Origin: an uncultured Bacilli bacterium
Lineage (GTDB): Bacteria; Bacillota_I; Bacilli_A; RF39; UBA660
DNA: 60,454 nucleotides
Assembly: GCA_947585595.1 (NCBI GenBank)
Contig: CANPXB010000007.1
Span: 1-60,454, forward strand
Reading direction: 5' to 3'
Part shown: in pieces, positions 15,297-24,725 of the stretch
How the letters are laid out: the number at the start of each line of letters is the position of its first letter
Numbering within the stretch: position 1 is the stretch's first letter
Position numbers and translations under genes: made by a program
The notes under the pieces: generated by a model
The model's database searches: none
Told to the model about the DNA's origin: nothing
What the model saw: the letters and a program-made list of their open reading frames with translations, nothing else

Positions 15297-16274
15297 ATGA
15301 AGAAAATTGAAGAAGTAGATAATAAAGAGCTTAAAGAAGAAAAGAAGATTAGAGAAAATAGAACATATTTATTTTTTAAAGCTTTTTTTAATAATTTAAA
15401 AAGTAATAAGTTATACTTCTTATCTTTTGTTATTACAATCTTTACTATTGTATTTTTCTCAGTAACTAAAGTACAGGAAGCAGAAGGATTATATAGTGAG
15501 ACAAAGAAGAATCCTAATACACCGGCAACACCTGTTGTAAATCAAAATAAAACAGAGGAAAAAGTACCAGTTAATGAAGAAGTAGATATGAGTGATTATA
15601 TTGGTATATATAGTCGTGAAGTTACTTTAAGTAATCCATTAACAGTTAGTGAGACATGTGAAATAAGTAGTTATAAATTTGTTTATCAAATTAAGAAAGA
15701 TAAATCAATTACGAAGTATTTAGTTAATGATTGTTTAGGGACAATTAAAATGTGGAGTGATAAAGCAGCTTATGTATCTAGTGGAGGAGCTAAATACATT
15801 AGTGCTAATAAAATAAATTATTTATTTTCACCTAATAATATGAAAGAAGTAGATGGGGAGACTTATCCTAGTGATAGTACGATTACAACGATTAAAGAAA
15901 ATAAGAATAAAGATTTAGATGTATATTTTTATGGAGATAATATCGTTATTAATGATAAGAATAATTTATTATTAATTAAAGGTAATACAGTTAGTTATAA
16001 TCTTAATCAAGTGTATCCTAGTAATGGAGGAGAGTTAAAACAAAGAGTATATAAAGCAGGAGCAACTAATCAATTTAATTTTATTGTATTTAATAATAAC
16101 GAAGAAGTTAGTTGTTATACTGATGGTAGTGATGATACTTTAGTTTATACTATCTATAGTATTAAATATAATACTAGTACTAATGCCTTTGGCGAAGCGA
16201 AAAAAATTTTATCACGTAATAAAAGTGATAAGTGTGATAACTATGAAGATGATGTAAAAATTTTAGAAGAATAA
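15297..16274 (+). CDS. Single-pass anchored extracytoplasmic protein, unknown function
   Basis: 325 residues. A charged cytoplasmic N-terminus (KKIEEVDNKELKEEKKI), one membrane anchor at about 39-58, a Pro/Asn/Thr linker, then a beta-rich outer domain with several cysteines (SETCEISSY, NDCLG, EVSCYTDG, DKCDNY) that could form disulfides. I recognise no family. It is followed by a terminator and then lon, so it forms its own unit. Confidence 0.6.
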   Translation: MKKIEEVDNKELKEEKKIRENRTYLFFKAFFNNLKSNKLYFLSFVITIFTIVFFSVTKVQEAEGLYSETKKNPNTPATPVVNQNKTEEKVPVNEEVDMSDYIGIYSREVTLSNPLTVSETCEISSYKFVYQIKKDKSITKYLVNDCLGTIKMWSDKAAYVSSGGAKYISANKINYLFSPNNMKEVDGETYPSDSTITTIKENKNKDLDVYFYGDNIVINDKNNLLLIKGNTVSYNLNQVYPSNGGELKQRVYKAGATNQFNFIVFNNNEEVSCYTDGSDDTLVYTIYSIKYNTSTNAFGEAKKILSRNKSDKCDNYEDDVKILEE

Positions 16275-16337
16275 AAGTTAAAAGTTATAAAAAGAGTTAG
16301 CTAATTAATTAATAGTTATAAGTAGATAAAAAGTTAA

Positions 16338-16368
16338 GAGTAAAAATAAAATTTTTGCTCTTTTTTTT
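16338..16368 (+). terminator. Strong intrinsic terminator before lon
   Basis: GAGTAAAAAT and ATTTTTGCTC around AAA, followed by eight T. Confidence 0.8.
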
Positions 16369-16388
16369 GTAAAAAATTGTAAAATTCA

Positions 16389-16417
16389 TAGACAAAAAAA
16401 ATTGAAAAATTTATAAT
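16389..16417 (+). promoter_or_regulatory. Promoter of lon
   Basis: TAGACA (16389-16394), 17-base spacer, TATAAT (16412-16417). No HrcA/CIRCE or CtsR-like site is evident. Confidence 0.7.
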
Positions 16418-16449
16418 AGATTTTAATGTTAATCTGAAGGAGGCGGAAC

Positions 16450-18771
16450 ATGAAAAACAATTTACCAGTAATGCTTCTAAAGAGGATTGTTCTTCTGCCT
16501 TTTCAAGATGTAAGACTTGATTTAAGTAATGATATAAGTAGTAAAGTTATTAATCTGGCGATGAATAAACATAATGGCGAAATACTTATAGTTTGTCCGA
16601 CTGATCCTTATGAGGAATCACCAGATGTTTCTGATTTACCAGCAGTAGGGGTTGTAGGTAAAATCAAGAGTAAGATGGAATTACAAACTGGTAATTTGCG
16701 TATTGTCGTTAGTGGAGTTAAAAGAGTTAAAATCTTAGAATATATTAATGAAATAGCGGATGGAGATATTTTAAAAGCCCATACAATGGATATTGATATT
16801 CCTTCTTATGATGAAGTTGAAGTTACAACTTTAAGAAGAAAGATTTTAGAACTTTTAAATGACTATATTGAATGTTCTTCAACAATTAGTAATAGTATTT
16901 TATCAAGTATTAAAGATTTAACGGATTTAAATAAAATTACAGATATAATTGTTTCTTTCATGCCTTTTACAATTGAAAAGAAATTACTTTATATGCAAGA
17001 AGTAGATCCTTATCATCGTGCTAATGCTTTAGTTTATGATTTATCAATTGAGTTACAAGTCGCCCAATTAGATTTAAAATTAGATGATGCTTTAAGAGAA
17101 GATTTTGAACAAACTCAAAAAGAAATGGTTCTTCGTGAAAAGATGGAAGCCATTAAAAAAGAACTTGGAGAGACAGATTTAAAAGATGAGATAATTGGTG
17201 ATTACTTAGAACGAATTAATAATTTAAAATGTGATGGGAAGTTAAAAAATAAATTAGTTAATGAAGTTAAGAAGTTAGATTATACTAATGAAATGAGTCC
17301 TGAAGTAAGTATTATTCGTAATTATCTTGATTTAGTTTTAGATTTACCATTTGGGGTGGTTTCTGAAGATGAAACGGATTTAGATAAAATTAAACAAAGT
17401 CTTGATAAAACACATTTTGGTTTAGAGAAAGTTAAAGATCGTATTTTAGAATATATTGCAGTTAAGGCACGTAATAAGAATTTAAGAAGTCCAATTATTT
17501 GTTTAGTTGGGCCACCTGGAGTAGGTAAAACTTCTTTAGCTATGGGAATTGCTAATAGTTTAAAAAAAGAGTTTTATAAGATTAGTGTGGGGGGACTTAA
17601 TGATAGTGCAGAATTAAATGGACATAGAAGAACTTATATTGGTTCATCACCAGGTAAGATTATTCAAGCTTTAAAGAAATGTGGAACAGCTAATCCATTA
17701 ATCTTAATTGATGAAATTGATAAAATGGTTAAAGATTATAAAGGAGATCCAGCATCAGTTTTACTTGATATATTAGATCCAGAACAAAATAATCGTTTTA
17801 TTGATAATTATGTGGAAGAAGCTTTTGATTTATCTGAAGTTATGTTTATTTTAACAGCTAATTATGAAAAAGATATTCCCGAAGCTTTACATGATCGTTT
17901 AGAAATAATTGAATTATCTAGTTATACGGAATTTGAGAAATTAGATATTGCCAAGAATTATTTAATTCCTAATATCTTTAAAGAACATTTAATTTGTAGT
18001 AAAGAAATTAAATTTACCAATGATATAATAATGGAAATTATTAATCGTTATACGAAAGAAGCTGGAGTTCGTGATTTACAAAGAAATCTTTCAGCAATTG
18101 TAAGAAAGATTGTAACGAAGTCAGTTAAAGAAGTTAATAGTCCTATTAAAGTAGTGGTTAAGAAAAGTGATTTACATAATTATTTAGGTCCTTATAAGTA
18201 TGATATTAAAAATGAAGCTTTAAGTAATCATATTGGTTTAGTTAAGGCTTTGGCATTCACCCCAATGGGAGGAATGGTTATGCCAGTTGAAGCAACAATA
18301 TATGACGGTAAAGGAGATATTAAAGTTACTGGTATGCTTGGTGAAGTAATGGAAGAATCAGTAAGTGTAGCCGTTAGTTATATTAAAGCACATAAGAATG
18401 AATTTAATATTACAGAGAAAGACTTTAAGAATAAAGATATTCATCTTCACTTCCTAGAGGGAGCAATTAAGAAAGATGGTCCTTCAGCAGGAGTTTCAAT
18501 TGCAACATCTTTAATAAGTTTACTTACCAATGTTGAAGTACCAACTGATATTGCGATGACGGGAGAGATATCCTTAAAGGGTGATGTTTTAAAAGTTGGT
18601 GGTTTAAAAGAAAAAATCATTGGAGCTTATAATGATGGAGTTAAGAAAGTCTTTGTTCCATATACTAATGCTTGTGATTTAGAAGAAATACCAAGTGTGA
18701 TTAAAGATAAAATTAAAATTATCCTAGTTAAGAATTATAAAGAGATATTTAATGCTATTTTTAGTAATTAA
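16450..18771 (+). CDS. lon: ATP-dependent protease Lon (LonA type)
   Basis: 773 residues, typical LonA length. N-terminal substrate domain (PVMLLKRIVLLPFQDVRLDL), AAA+ module with Walker A GPPGVGKTS, Walker B LILIDEIDKM and sensor LTANYE, then the serine-lysine protease domain with HLHFLEGAIKKDGPSAGVS (catalytic Ser) and GLKEKIIGAY (catalytic Lys). Degrades misfolded and regulatory proteins in the cytosol. Start 16450 follows GAAGGAGG. The lon-spoVID-ysxE order echoes B. subtilis, with the hem genes and ysxC missing in between. Confidence 0.97.
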   Translation: MKNNLPVMLLKRIVLLPFQDVRLDLSNDISSKVINLAMNKHNGEILIVCPTDPYEESPDVSDLPAVGVVGKIKSKMELQTGNLRIVVSGVKRVKILEYINEIADGDILKAHTMDIDIPSYDEVEVTTLRRKILELLNDYIECSSTISNSILSSIKDLTDLNKITDIIVSFMPFTIEKKLLYMQEVDPYHRANALVYDLSIELQVAQLDLKLDDALREDFEQTQKEMVLREKMEAIKKELGETDLKDEIIGDYLERINNLKCDGKLKNKLVNEVKKLDYTNEMSPEVSIIRNYLDLVLDLPFGVVSEDETDLDKIKQSLDKTHFGLEKVKDRILEYIAVKARNKNLRSPIICLVGPPGVGKTSLAMGIANSLKKEFYKISVGGLNDSAELNGHRRTYIGSSPGKIIQALKKCGTANPLILIDEIDKMVKDYKGDPASVLLDILDPEQNNRFIDNYVEEAFDLSEVMFILTANYEKDIPEALHDRLEIIELSSYTEFEKLDIAKNYLIPNIFKEHLICSKEIKFTNDIIMEIINRYTKEAGVRDLQRNLSAIVRKIVTKSVKEVNSPIKVVVKKSDLHNYLGPYKYDIKNEALSNHIGLVKALAFTPMGGMVMPVEATIYDGKGDIKVTGMLGEVMEESVSVAVSYIKAHKNEFNITEKDFKNKDIHLHFLEGAIKKDGPSAGVSIATSLISLLTNVEVPTDIAMTGEISLKGDVLKVGGLKEKIIGAYNDGVKKVFVPYTNACDLEEIPSVIKDKIKIILVKNYKEIFNAIFSN

Positions 18772-18810
18772 ATTCTCTTTTTTTCATAATATAGACTAGG
18801 AGGAATGTAT

Positions 18811-19479
18811 ATGAAACAAGTTATACCTTTTAGTAAGGAAATCGTTTTTAAAACTAATATTGCGAGTATTACAAGTATTTCTTTAGAACATGAAGAGAAA
18901 GTTTATGATGGGGAAGTAGCTGGAGATTTTATAATATTTGGCGATTACAAGGTTCATAATGATACAACAGAGAAAGAATTATTTAAGTATCGTTTGCCGT
19001 TTACAGCTATCTTACCAGAACATACAATTATTAGTACTGTTAAAGTTGATATTGAAGACTTTACTTATGATCAAATAGAAGACGATGTTATTAAAGTTAA
19101 TGTTGATTTTAGTATAAGTTATGATATTGAAGATGTACCAGAAGTAGTTCCTGAAGTAAAAGAAGAACCGGAAGAGATGGACCGTGAGGTTTTAGATGAG
19201 ATAGAAGAGTTTTTAAGTCCTGAAGAAGATAATACATTGCCAGAAGAAGTAGAAGATGATAAAGCAAAGGAAACTATGGAAGTTAATGATGATAAAGATA
19301 TTACAACAACCAAAGAAGAATATGTTAAATACCATATTCATATTGTAAAAGAAAATGAAACATTAGAACAAATAATTAAATTATATGAAACAAATATGGA
19401 AACAGTTAAAATGTATAATGAAGTAGATAAGATTAAGATGGGAGATAAATTAATCATACCGGAATATCAAGATGACTAG
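18811..19479 (+). CDS. SpoVID-like protein with C-terminal LysM
   Basis: 222 residues from ATG 18811, which is 7 bases from AGGAGG; the ATG at 18805 is too close. Residues 1-110 resemble the SpoVID N-terminal domain (SISLEHEEKVYDGEVAGDF, YRLPFTAILPEHTI). An acidic linker (110-170) follows, then a LysM domain (YHIHIVKENETLEQIIKLYE, KMGDKLIIPE). In Bacillus, SpoVID organises spore coat encasement. This copy is less than half the Bacillus length because the linker is short. Adjacency to a ysxE-like gene supports the assignment. Confidence 0.72.
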   Translation: MKQVIPFSKEIVFKTNIASITSISLEHEEKVYDGEVAGDFIIFGDYKVHNDTTEKELFKYRLPFTAILPEHTIISTVKVDIEDFTYDQIEDDVIKVNVDFSISYDIEDVPEVVPEVKEEPEEMDREVLDEIEEFLSPEEDNTLPEEVEDDKAKETMEVNDDKDITTTKEEYVKYHIHIVKENETLEQIIKLYETNMETVKMYNEVDKIKMGDKLIIPEYQDD

Positions 19480-20347
19480 AAGTTTAGAAGTCTTTAATGA
19501 AATATATAAGCCATATAAGATAACTAAAAAAAATAAGGTTTATATTGTGAGAACAATGGATGGGGATTTTGCTTTAAAAGAAGAACCAAAGATTAATTAT
19601 AAAGAGTTATATAAATACTTAAAGAGTCGTAGTTTTACTTATATACCAGAGATGTCTTTAGATAGTAGAGATGATTTATTAGTCTTAGAATATCAAGATG
19701 ATATAAGTATTGATAAAGAACAAAAAGCTTTAGATTTAATTGAATTAGTTAGTTTATTACATAGTAAGACAAGTTACTTTAAAAGGGTGACTAATGATAA
19801 ATATAAAGAGGTATATGAAAAAATAAATAATAATATATTATATGTAACTAATTTATATGAAGGATACTTTGATAAGTTTATTAAAGAAGAATATATGGTA
19901 CCTAGTCATTATTTATTTTTAAGAAATTATACTTTAATATATAAAGCTAATTTATATGCTAAAGAAAGATTAGATGAATGGTATTTAATGATTAAAGATA
20001 AGAATAAAGAAAGAGTAGCTTTATTACATAATAATTTAAAGTTAGAACATTTTCTTAAAAATACTAATGAATATTTAATTAGTTGGGATAATTATATTAT
20101 TGATAGTCCAGTTTTAGATTTATATCATTTTTATCAAAATGAATGGATGAATATATCGTTATCTGAAGTATTTGCTAAATACAATGAAGGATTTTTATTA
20201 AGTGATGAAGAAAAAGTATTCTTTAATATTTTAATTAGTATTCCTTTAATAGTTGATTTTAAGTTAGATGAACTTAGTAATTGTCAGAAAGTAAGAGAGT
20301 TAATTAATTATTTAAATAGTTCAGCTAAATTAGTCTTTAGTGATTAA
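19472..20347 (+). CDS. YsxE/CotS-like kinase-fold protein
   Basis: 291 residues, overlapping the SpoVID-like gene by 8 bases. CotS/YsxE proteins have an aminoglycoside-phosphotransferase-like fold and associate with the spore coat. Visible here are VRTMDGDFALKEEP (the nucleotide-binding Lys region), LVLEYQDD hinge, LLHNNLKLEHFLKN (catalytic-loop equivalent of HGDL, with the Asp replaced by Asn) and LISWDNYIIDSPVLDLYHF (metal-binding Asp region). Catalysis is therefore uncertain. The call rests partly on the conserved spoVID-ysxE order. Confidence 0.7.
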   Translation: MTRSLEVFNEIYKPYKITKKNKVYIVRTMDGDFALKEEPKINYKELYKYLKSRSFTYIPEMSLDSRDDLLVLEYQDDISIDKEQKALDLIELVSLLHSKTSYFKRVTNDKYKEVYEKINNNILYVTNLYEGYFDKFIKEEYMVPSHYLFLRNYTLIYKANLYAKERLDEWYLMIKDKNKERVALLHNNLKLEHFLKNTNEYLISWDNYIIDSPVLDLYHFYQNEWMNISLSEVFAKYNEGFLLSDEEKVFFNILISIPLIVDFKLDELSNCQKVRELINYLNSSAKLVFSD

Positions 20348-20525
20348 AAGGCCATAATAAACGAAATAAGAAAAAGAATAATAAGATATTTTCAATAAGT
20401 AGGATAATTATGTTAAAACGAAGAGGTAAAACTAAAGTAATGATGGTTTGATAAAAGATTAAGATACTTAAAAATAAGATTAAGATTAGGGTTAAGAAAG
20501 AATTATGGGGACGTTTGGAAATCAT
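20337..20525 (-). CDS. Small membrane protein, unknown
   Basis: 62 residues, MISKRPHNSFLTLILILF..., with two hydrophobic helices (about 9-28 and 31-54) and a basic N-terminus. AGGTG lies 7 bases before the ATG on this strand. It is convergent with the ysxE-like gene and overlaps its end by 11 bases. A real small gene is plausible, but low-complexity AT-rich DNA can produce such frames by chance. Confidence 0.4.
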   Translation of the reverse strand: MISKRPHNSFLTLILILFLSILIFYQTIITLVLPLRFNIIILLIENILLFFFLFRLLWPFNH

Positions 20526-20552
20526 AATTATCACCTTACTATAAAATATGAT

Positions 20553-20579
20553 AAAGAAACTCAATTGGTTTCTTTTTTT
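20553..20579 (+). terminator. Intrinsic terminator-like hairpin
   Basis: AAAGAAAC and GTTTCTTT around a 7-base loop with a T tail. It lies beyond the small minus-strand gene and could end the lon-ysxE direction transcript. Confidence 0.6.
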
Positions 20580-20661
20580 AAAGTTGATGTCATGTAAGTT
20601 ATTAAATCTTTATTTGTTTGGTTCTTTATGATAAAATGAAATTAGGATAGTAGGTGAGATT

Positions 20662-21579
20662 ATGAATAGAAAACATTATAGTGTTTTATTATTAGTCTTA
20701 AGTGTTTCCGTTTTATTATTAGGTCTTTCTTATTCGAAAGATTCTAGTACTGATAAATATAATAATGAATTTGAAAGTTATGATGGTAATTTAATGATAT
20801 CGACTTCAGATAATATTAAAGAAGTTATGGTTAGTGATGCTATTAATCGTGATATAAGTGTTCTTAATAAAGGTAGTGTTAAAAAAACTTTTGTTATTGA
20901 AGTTTTAACTAGTTCTTTAGATGGTTTATCATATGCAATTAATGATGGTGATAAATTAAAGTTAGAAGATCCAGTTATATATACACAAGAAATTGATGCT
21001 TTAGGTAGTAGTAATGATAATGATTTTGTCAGTGTTAATGTCAAGTTATTTAATGAAAATAGTGAAGATGTTAAAGTTACTTTAAATGTTCATGAACAAG
21101 ATTTATTACTTAAAGATAAAGTAATAGTTGATAAAGATGTATATCGTGAAGAAGAGTTAGAAAACTATCGTTATTATGGAGAAAATCCTAATAACTATGT
21201 AAAATATAATAATAAAGAATATCGTATTGTTGGTTTAATTAATAATCGTTTAGTTTTAATAAGTAATGAGAAAAAGAGTAGTAATTATAATCCGGAAGAT
21301 GATAATTATTTAACAATCTTAGATTATTTATTAAGTTTTAATAATCGAGAGGTTAATGTAAGAAATGTTAGTAATTATATATCTTGGTTAGATAATGGTT
21401 ATTGGCTTTTAGATACTTATGGGGATGAGGAAGCTTATTACGTAGATAAGGGAATTAATAGCCAAAATAAAAATACTTTATTATATGCAAGAAAAATAAT
21501 TAAATTAGATATAAATACGGAGATTATCTTGGGGGATGGTAGTAAGAATAATCCTTATGAGGTAGTATATGACGGTTAA
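20662..21579 (+). CDS. Anchored exported protein, unknown function
   Basis: 305 residues. Short basic N-terminus and a single signal-anchor helix (about 6-24, LLLVLSVSVLLLGLS), then an outer region with a beta-rich half, a YGENPNNYVKYNNKEYRIVG segment and a final GDGSKNNPYEV motif. The same closing pattern (G-x-G-x-K-x-x-PY-x-V) occurs in the protein at 24814-25812. No enzyme motifs are seen. Overlaps the next gene by 11 bases, so the two are probably made together and may interact at the cell surface. Confidence 0.6.
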   Translation: MNRKHYSVLLLVLSVSVLLLGLSYSKDSSTDKYNNEFESYDGNLMISTSDNIKEVMVSDAINRDISVLNKGSVKKTFVIEVLTSSLDGLSYAINDGDKLKLEDPVIYTQEIDALGSSNDNDFVSVNVKLFNENSEDVKVTLNVHEQDLLLKDKVIVDKDVYREEELENYRYYGENPNNYVKYNNKEYRIVGLINNRLVLISNEKKSSNYNPEDDNYLTILDYLLSFNNREVNVRNVSNYISWLDNGYWLLDTYGDEEAYYVDKGINSQNKNTLLYARKIIKLDINTEIILGDGSKNNPYEVVYDG

Positions 21580-22060
21580 TAATGTATTAAAAAAGCAAAT
21601 TATAATTGAAATAGTTGCTTTACTCTTTTTAGTCTTTTCTATTTGTTATGCTTTTATGGCAATAAATAAAGGCAAAGGAGAAAAAGTAGCACAATATCAG
21701 GGATTTGTTTCAGTTTTGGATGATAGTAAGTTAAAGACTTTTAAATACTTGAGTAATGGTGAAGGGGTTAATCAAGAAGGTATTACTTATACCGTAACAA
21801 ATAATAATAAAGATAAAGCTAATTATAAAGTAGTAGTAACACCTAATATAAATGATAGTGATATTTTAGATAAAGTAAGGGTTGGAATTGATAATTTATA
21901 TGTCTTTGATCTAACAGAAAAAGAAAAATATGGTAATGGATATGTTATTATTGATAATGAGTTAGATGCAGGATATACGAAAGTTCATTCAATTAAAATT
22001 TGGTTTAGTGAAGAAGTTAAAGAAAATAATTTAGTGTTTGATTATATGTTAATTAGATAA
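21569..22060 (+). CDS. Small anchored exported protein, partner of preceding gene
   Basis: 163 residues with one membrane anchor (about 11-31) and a roughly 130-residue outer beta-rich domain (GITYTVTNNNKDKANYKVVV) that may adopt an Ig-like fold. No family is recognised. It starts inside the preceding gene. Its end overlaps the convergent ylbJ-like gene by 19 bases on the opposite strand, an unusually tight packing with no terminator between. Confidence 0.6.
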   Translation: MTVNNVLKKQIIIEIVALLFLVFSICYAFMAINKGKGEKVAQYQGFVSVLDDSKLKTFKYLSNGEGVNQEGITYTVTNNNKDKANYKVVVTPNINDSDILDKVRVGIDNLYVFDLTEKEKYGNGYVIIDNELDAGYTKVHSIKIWFSEEVKENNLVFDYMLIR

Positions 22061-22890
22061 ATGGCTATGGTGATAAAAGTTAAGAAACCAAAGATAATTA
22101 AATGAAGAAAACGATAAAATAAATATTTAGAATAATTAAGGGAAGTATCATTAACGATACTTTTTATTTGGCATTCAATACATAAACCACAAGTAGAGAT
22201 AGATATAATTGTAAAGATTAATTTGAATGTTAGGGGTAGATTTATAGTAGTTAAATTATTTAGGGAGGTAGTTATTTCTAAGAAACTTAGGATGAATGAT
22301 CTTAAGTAGATATTTTTAATTTGTGAGATTGGTAGAGTATTAAAAAATATTACGGTTCCTAAAATAGTTATTAAAGTATTAATATTTTTGGTAATACTTT
22401 TAATTAGAGTATTTAATGGATTAGAGTTATTCTTAGTTAGAGTAAGTTTAGGTGGTTTAAGTAATTTAATTAAGATTATATTTGTTAGAATATTACATAA
22501 AATAATAATAAGGGCTATTTTAATATTAAAGATAAGACGTAAAAAAGTGAAGGTAAAGATTAGGGAGGTATACTTAGTTGTAGCTAGATGTTTAGTAATA
22601 TCAGTTTGATAGTTATTTAACATATAAGCATTAGATGGGCTTCCAGAGATAATACTTAAAAGATAGATATAATTAAGATGAAAGTATTTATCTAAGTAAT
22701 AGGGTATATTAGAATTATATAATAAGTCAGTAATAATAAAAGTAGGAAATAAAGTAGGAAGTATTTTATGGGTCCAGATATTAAGACTATAGATAGTTTT
22801 AATAGTTATATATTCATTATTAGTTAAAGAATATAGTAAATAAGTAAGAATTATTGTCAATAATAATGTTTCTTTTAGGATATTTTTCAT
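22042..22890 (-). CDS. YlbJ-like sporulation-type integral membrane protein
   Basis: 282 residues, about eight hydrophobic helices, spanning the nucleoside-recognition (Gate) fold. Diagnostic parts are WTHKILPTLFPTFIITDLL and ISGSPSNAYML, matching the YlbJ pattern of G-x-P-x-NA after a short amphipathic loop. YlbJ is needed for heat-resistant spores in Bacillus. It is divergently arranged with the YlbL-like gene, and ylbJ and ylbL are also neighbours in B. subtilis, which supports the call. It is shorter than the roughly 400-residue Bacillus protein. Confidence 0.68.
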   Translation of the reverse strand: MKNILKETLLLTIILTYLLYSLTNNEYITIKTIYSLNIWTHKILPTLFPTFIITDLLYNSNIPYYLDKYFHLNYIYLLSIISGSPSNAYMLNNYQTDITKHLATTKYTSLIFTFTFLRLIFNIKIALIIILCNILTNIILIKLLKPPKLTLTKNNSNPLNTLIKSITKNINTLITILGTVIFFNTLPISQIKNIYLRSFILSFLEITTSLNNLTTINLPLTFKLIFTIISISTCGLCIECQIKSIVNDTSLNYSKYLFYRFLHLIIFGFLTFITIAIYLINI

Positions 22891-22906
22891 ATTTTACCTT
22901 CATAAA

Positions 22907-22915
22907 TGATATAAT
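22907..22915 (+). promoter_or_regulatory. Extended -10 element for the ylbL-like gene
   Basis: TGATATAAT, 15 bases before the ATG at 22931, with AGGTG in between. Transcription would begin almost at the SD. Confidence 0.5.
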
Positions 22916-22930
22916 ATTTAAGGTGATATA

Positions 22931-23941
22931 ATGTTTACTAATCTATATGAAAAAATAAAAACATTTATGAAAGATAATTTATTTACTGTAATTCTTTCAG
23001 TTATTTTATTATTAACTTTAGTAATTGAATTACCATTTGATGTTGAAATGCCGGGAGGTATTATTGACTTAGAAAATAGAGTTAAAATTAATGGGGAAGA
23101 AGCAAAGATAGATGGTTCATTTAATATGGCTTATGTTTCGGTTATTCAAGGTAAGATACCATATATTATAATGGGACTTATATTACCAGATTGGGATGTT
23201 GTTAAACAAAGTGATACGATGTATGAAAATGAAACAGTTGAAGATGCTAATAAACGTGATAAATTAGAACTTGAACAAAGTAAAGATTATGCAACTGTAG
23301 CAGCGATGGAAGCAGCAGGTATCCCATATGAAATAAAGAATAAAAAAAATAATTTAATTTATGTTGATCCAAAAGCTAAGACGGATTTAAAGATTGGTGA
23401 TATAATTTTAGCTGTTGATGATCATGAATTATTCGATATGGATGAATTAGGTAAAATAATTCAAGAGCATAAAGTAGGAGATGTTTTAAAACTTAAGGTT
23501 TTAAGAAATAAAAAAGAAGTTAATTGTCATGCGGAAGTATTTAAGGAAGATGATAAGAATTATATTGGGGTTTCGGCTTTAACTACTTTTGATATTGATA
23601 GTGATGTTAAAGTAGAAATTACTTCTAAAAAACAAGAATCTGGTCCGAGTGGTGGACTTATGATGACTTTAATGACTTATAATGCTTTAACGAAACAAGA
23701 TTTAACACATGGAAAGAAGATTGTGGGAACTGGAACGATTTCTTTAGATGGTAGTGTTGGCGAGATAGGTGGCGTTAAATATAAGTTAATGGGAGCTGTT
23801 AAGAATCATGCTGATCTTTTCTTAGTACCAGAAGGTAATTATGAAGAAGCAGTTAAAGTTAAGAAAGAAAAGAAATATAAGATTGAAATAGTAAAAGTAA
23901 GTAAATTACAGGATGCTATTGATTACTTGGAGGGTTTATGA
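22931..23941 (+). CDS. YlbL-type PDZ and Lon-like serine protease
   Basis: 336 residues. One N-terminal membrane anchor (about 16-33), then an outer region with a PDZ domain (about 145-205: DLKIGDIILAVDDHELFDMD) and a Lon-like S16 protease domain with ESGPSGGLMMTL (catalytic Ser) and GGVKYKLMGAVKNHADL (catalytic Lys). Bacillus YlbL helps clear SOS division inhibitors such as YneA at the membrane. The gene is followed directly by an HD-domain gene whose start overlaps its stop. Confidence 0.87.
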   Translation: MFTNLYEKIKTFMKDNLFTVILSVILLLTLVIELPFDVEMPGGIIDLENRVKINGEEAKIDGSFNMAYVSVIQGKIPYIIMGLILPDWDVVKQSDTMYENETVEDANKRDKLELEQSKDYATVAAMEAAGIPYEIKNKKNNLIYVDPKAKTDLKIGDIILAVDDHELFDMDELGKIIQEHKVGDVLKLKVLRNKKEVNCHAEVFKEDDKNYIGVSALTTFDIDSDVKVEITSKKQESGPSGGLMMTLMTYNALTKQDLTHGKKIVGTGTISLDGSVGEIGGVKYKLMGAVKNHADLFLVPEGNYEEAVKVKKEKKYKIEIVKVSKLQDAIDYLEGL

Positions 23942-24552
23942 TGAATTACGACGATAATGATGTTATTAAAGATATAGATGCTTCAATTGTTTTAAATCCG
24001 TTTTTTGATGAATGGTATCAAATAGTTGAAGATATTTTAAAAAATCCAGAATTTCAAAAAAGAAAGTTATTTATGCATCACCATAATTTAACAGTATGGG
24101 ATCATTCTATTTTAGTTTCTTTTAAAGCTTATATGGCGGGTGGATATTTTAAAGCTGATCGTCGTATTTGTGCAATAGCTGGTTTATTACATGATTTTTA
24201 TAGTCAAGCATGGATTAGTACACCAGAGATAGAAGCGTTAGAAAATGGAAAATATACTAAGTTAATGAAAGAACCTAAACCATGGTATAAGATGCATGGG
24301 TTTACCCATGCTAAAGATGCTTCAATTAACTATATTAAGTATTTTCCGGAATTAGAAGATAAGAAAATAACTAATTCAATATTAAGACATATGTTTCCTT
24401 TAAATATTATTCCACCAAGATATAAAGAAGGTTTTATTATAACAATGATAGATAAGTTAAATAGTGTACATGAATTACCTAGTATAACTTATGTATCTAA
24501 GAAGATTATTCATAAAACATATGAAATATTATCTGATGTTAATCGTATTTAA
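23938..24552 (+). CDS. HD superfamily hydrolase
   Basis: 204 residues (203 if the better-spaced ATG at 23941 behind GGAGGG is used). HD-type metal residues: HHHNLTVWDHS, AIAGLLHDFYSQAW (the HD pair), GFTHAKDASINYI and MIDKLNSV (terminal Asp). Probably a phosphohydrolase acting on a nucleotide or phosphoester; the substrate is unknown. Co-transcribed with the YlbL-like protease, so a shared membrane-stress or division role is possible but unproven. Confidence 0.75.
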   Translation: MMNYDDNDVIKDIDASIVLNPFFDEWYQIVEDILKNPEFQKRKLFMHHHNLTVWDHSILVSFKAYMAGGYFKADRRICAIAGLLHDFYSQAWISTPEIEALENGKYTKLMKEPKPWYKMHGFTHAKDASINYIKYFPELEDKKITNSILRHMFPLNIIPPRYKEGFIITMIDKLNSVHELPSITYVSKKIIHKTYEILSDVNRI

Positions 24553-24588
24553 TTTGACGTCAAATAAAGGTTAATTACGGCAATAAGG

Positions 24589-24617
24589 TTGCGTAGATAA
24601 AATTCATTTTGTACAAT
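24589..24617 (+). promoter_or_regulatory. Promoter of the 26-residue peptide gene
   Basis: TTGCGT (24589-24594), 17-base spacer, TACAAT (24612-24617). A perfect palindrome TTTGACGTCAAA lies upstream, near 24553-24564. Confidence 0.6.
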
Positions 24618-24644
24618 AGTTATAGTTGTTAGGAGGAATAGTAT

Positions 24645-24725
24645 ATGAATCAGGATGCTTTACCAAGATATTTAGTTATACTATTTTTAACGATAATCGC
24701 AATTTTAATTACGATTAGTGCTTAG
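24645..24725 (+). CDS. 26-residue hydrophobic membrane peptide
   Basis: MNQDALPRYL then a single helix-length hydrophobic stretch ending ITISA. AGGAGG sits 8 bases before the ATG, a promoter lies upstream and a terminator begins at the stop codon, so this is a complete transcription unit of about 125 nt. The layout strongly suggests a real micropeptide. It resembles SpoVM only in length: SpoVM is amphipathic and basic, whereas this is a plain membrane helix. Other single-helix microproteins are possible analogues. Function unknown. Confidence 0.6.
   Translation: MNQDALPRYLVILFLTIIAILITISA

Noticed and set aside
20337-20564. 75-codon version of the small minus-strand membrane protein
   Set aside because: The first 13 codons have no RBS; the ATG at 20525 has AGGTG at the right distance.
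22388-22609. Plus-strand frame inside the ylbJ-like gene
   Set aside because: Basic Ile/Val-rich product antisense to a gene with family motifs and conserved neighbours; no RBS.
24645-24725. 26-residue peptide as SpoVM
   Set aside because: Same length, but SpoVM is an amphipathic basic helix with a proline kink; this peptide is a uniform hydrophobic helix with no matching residues.
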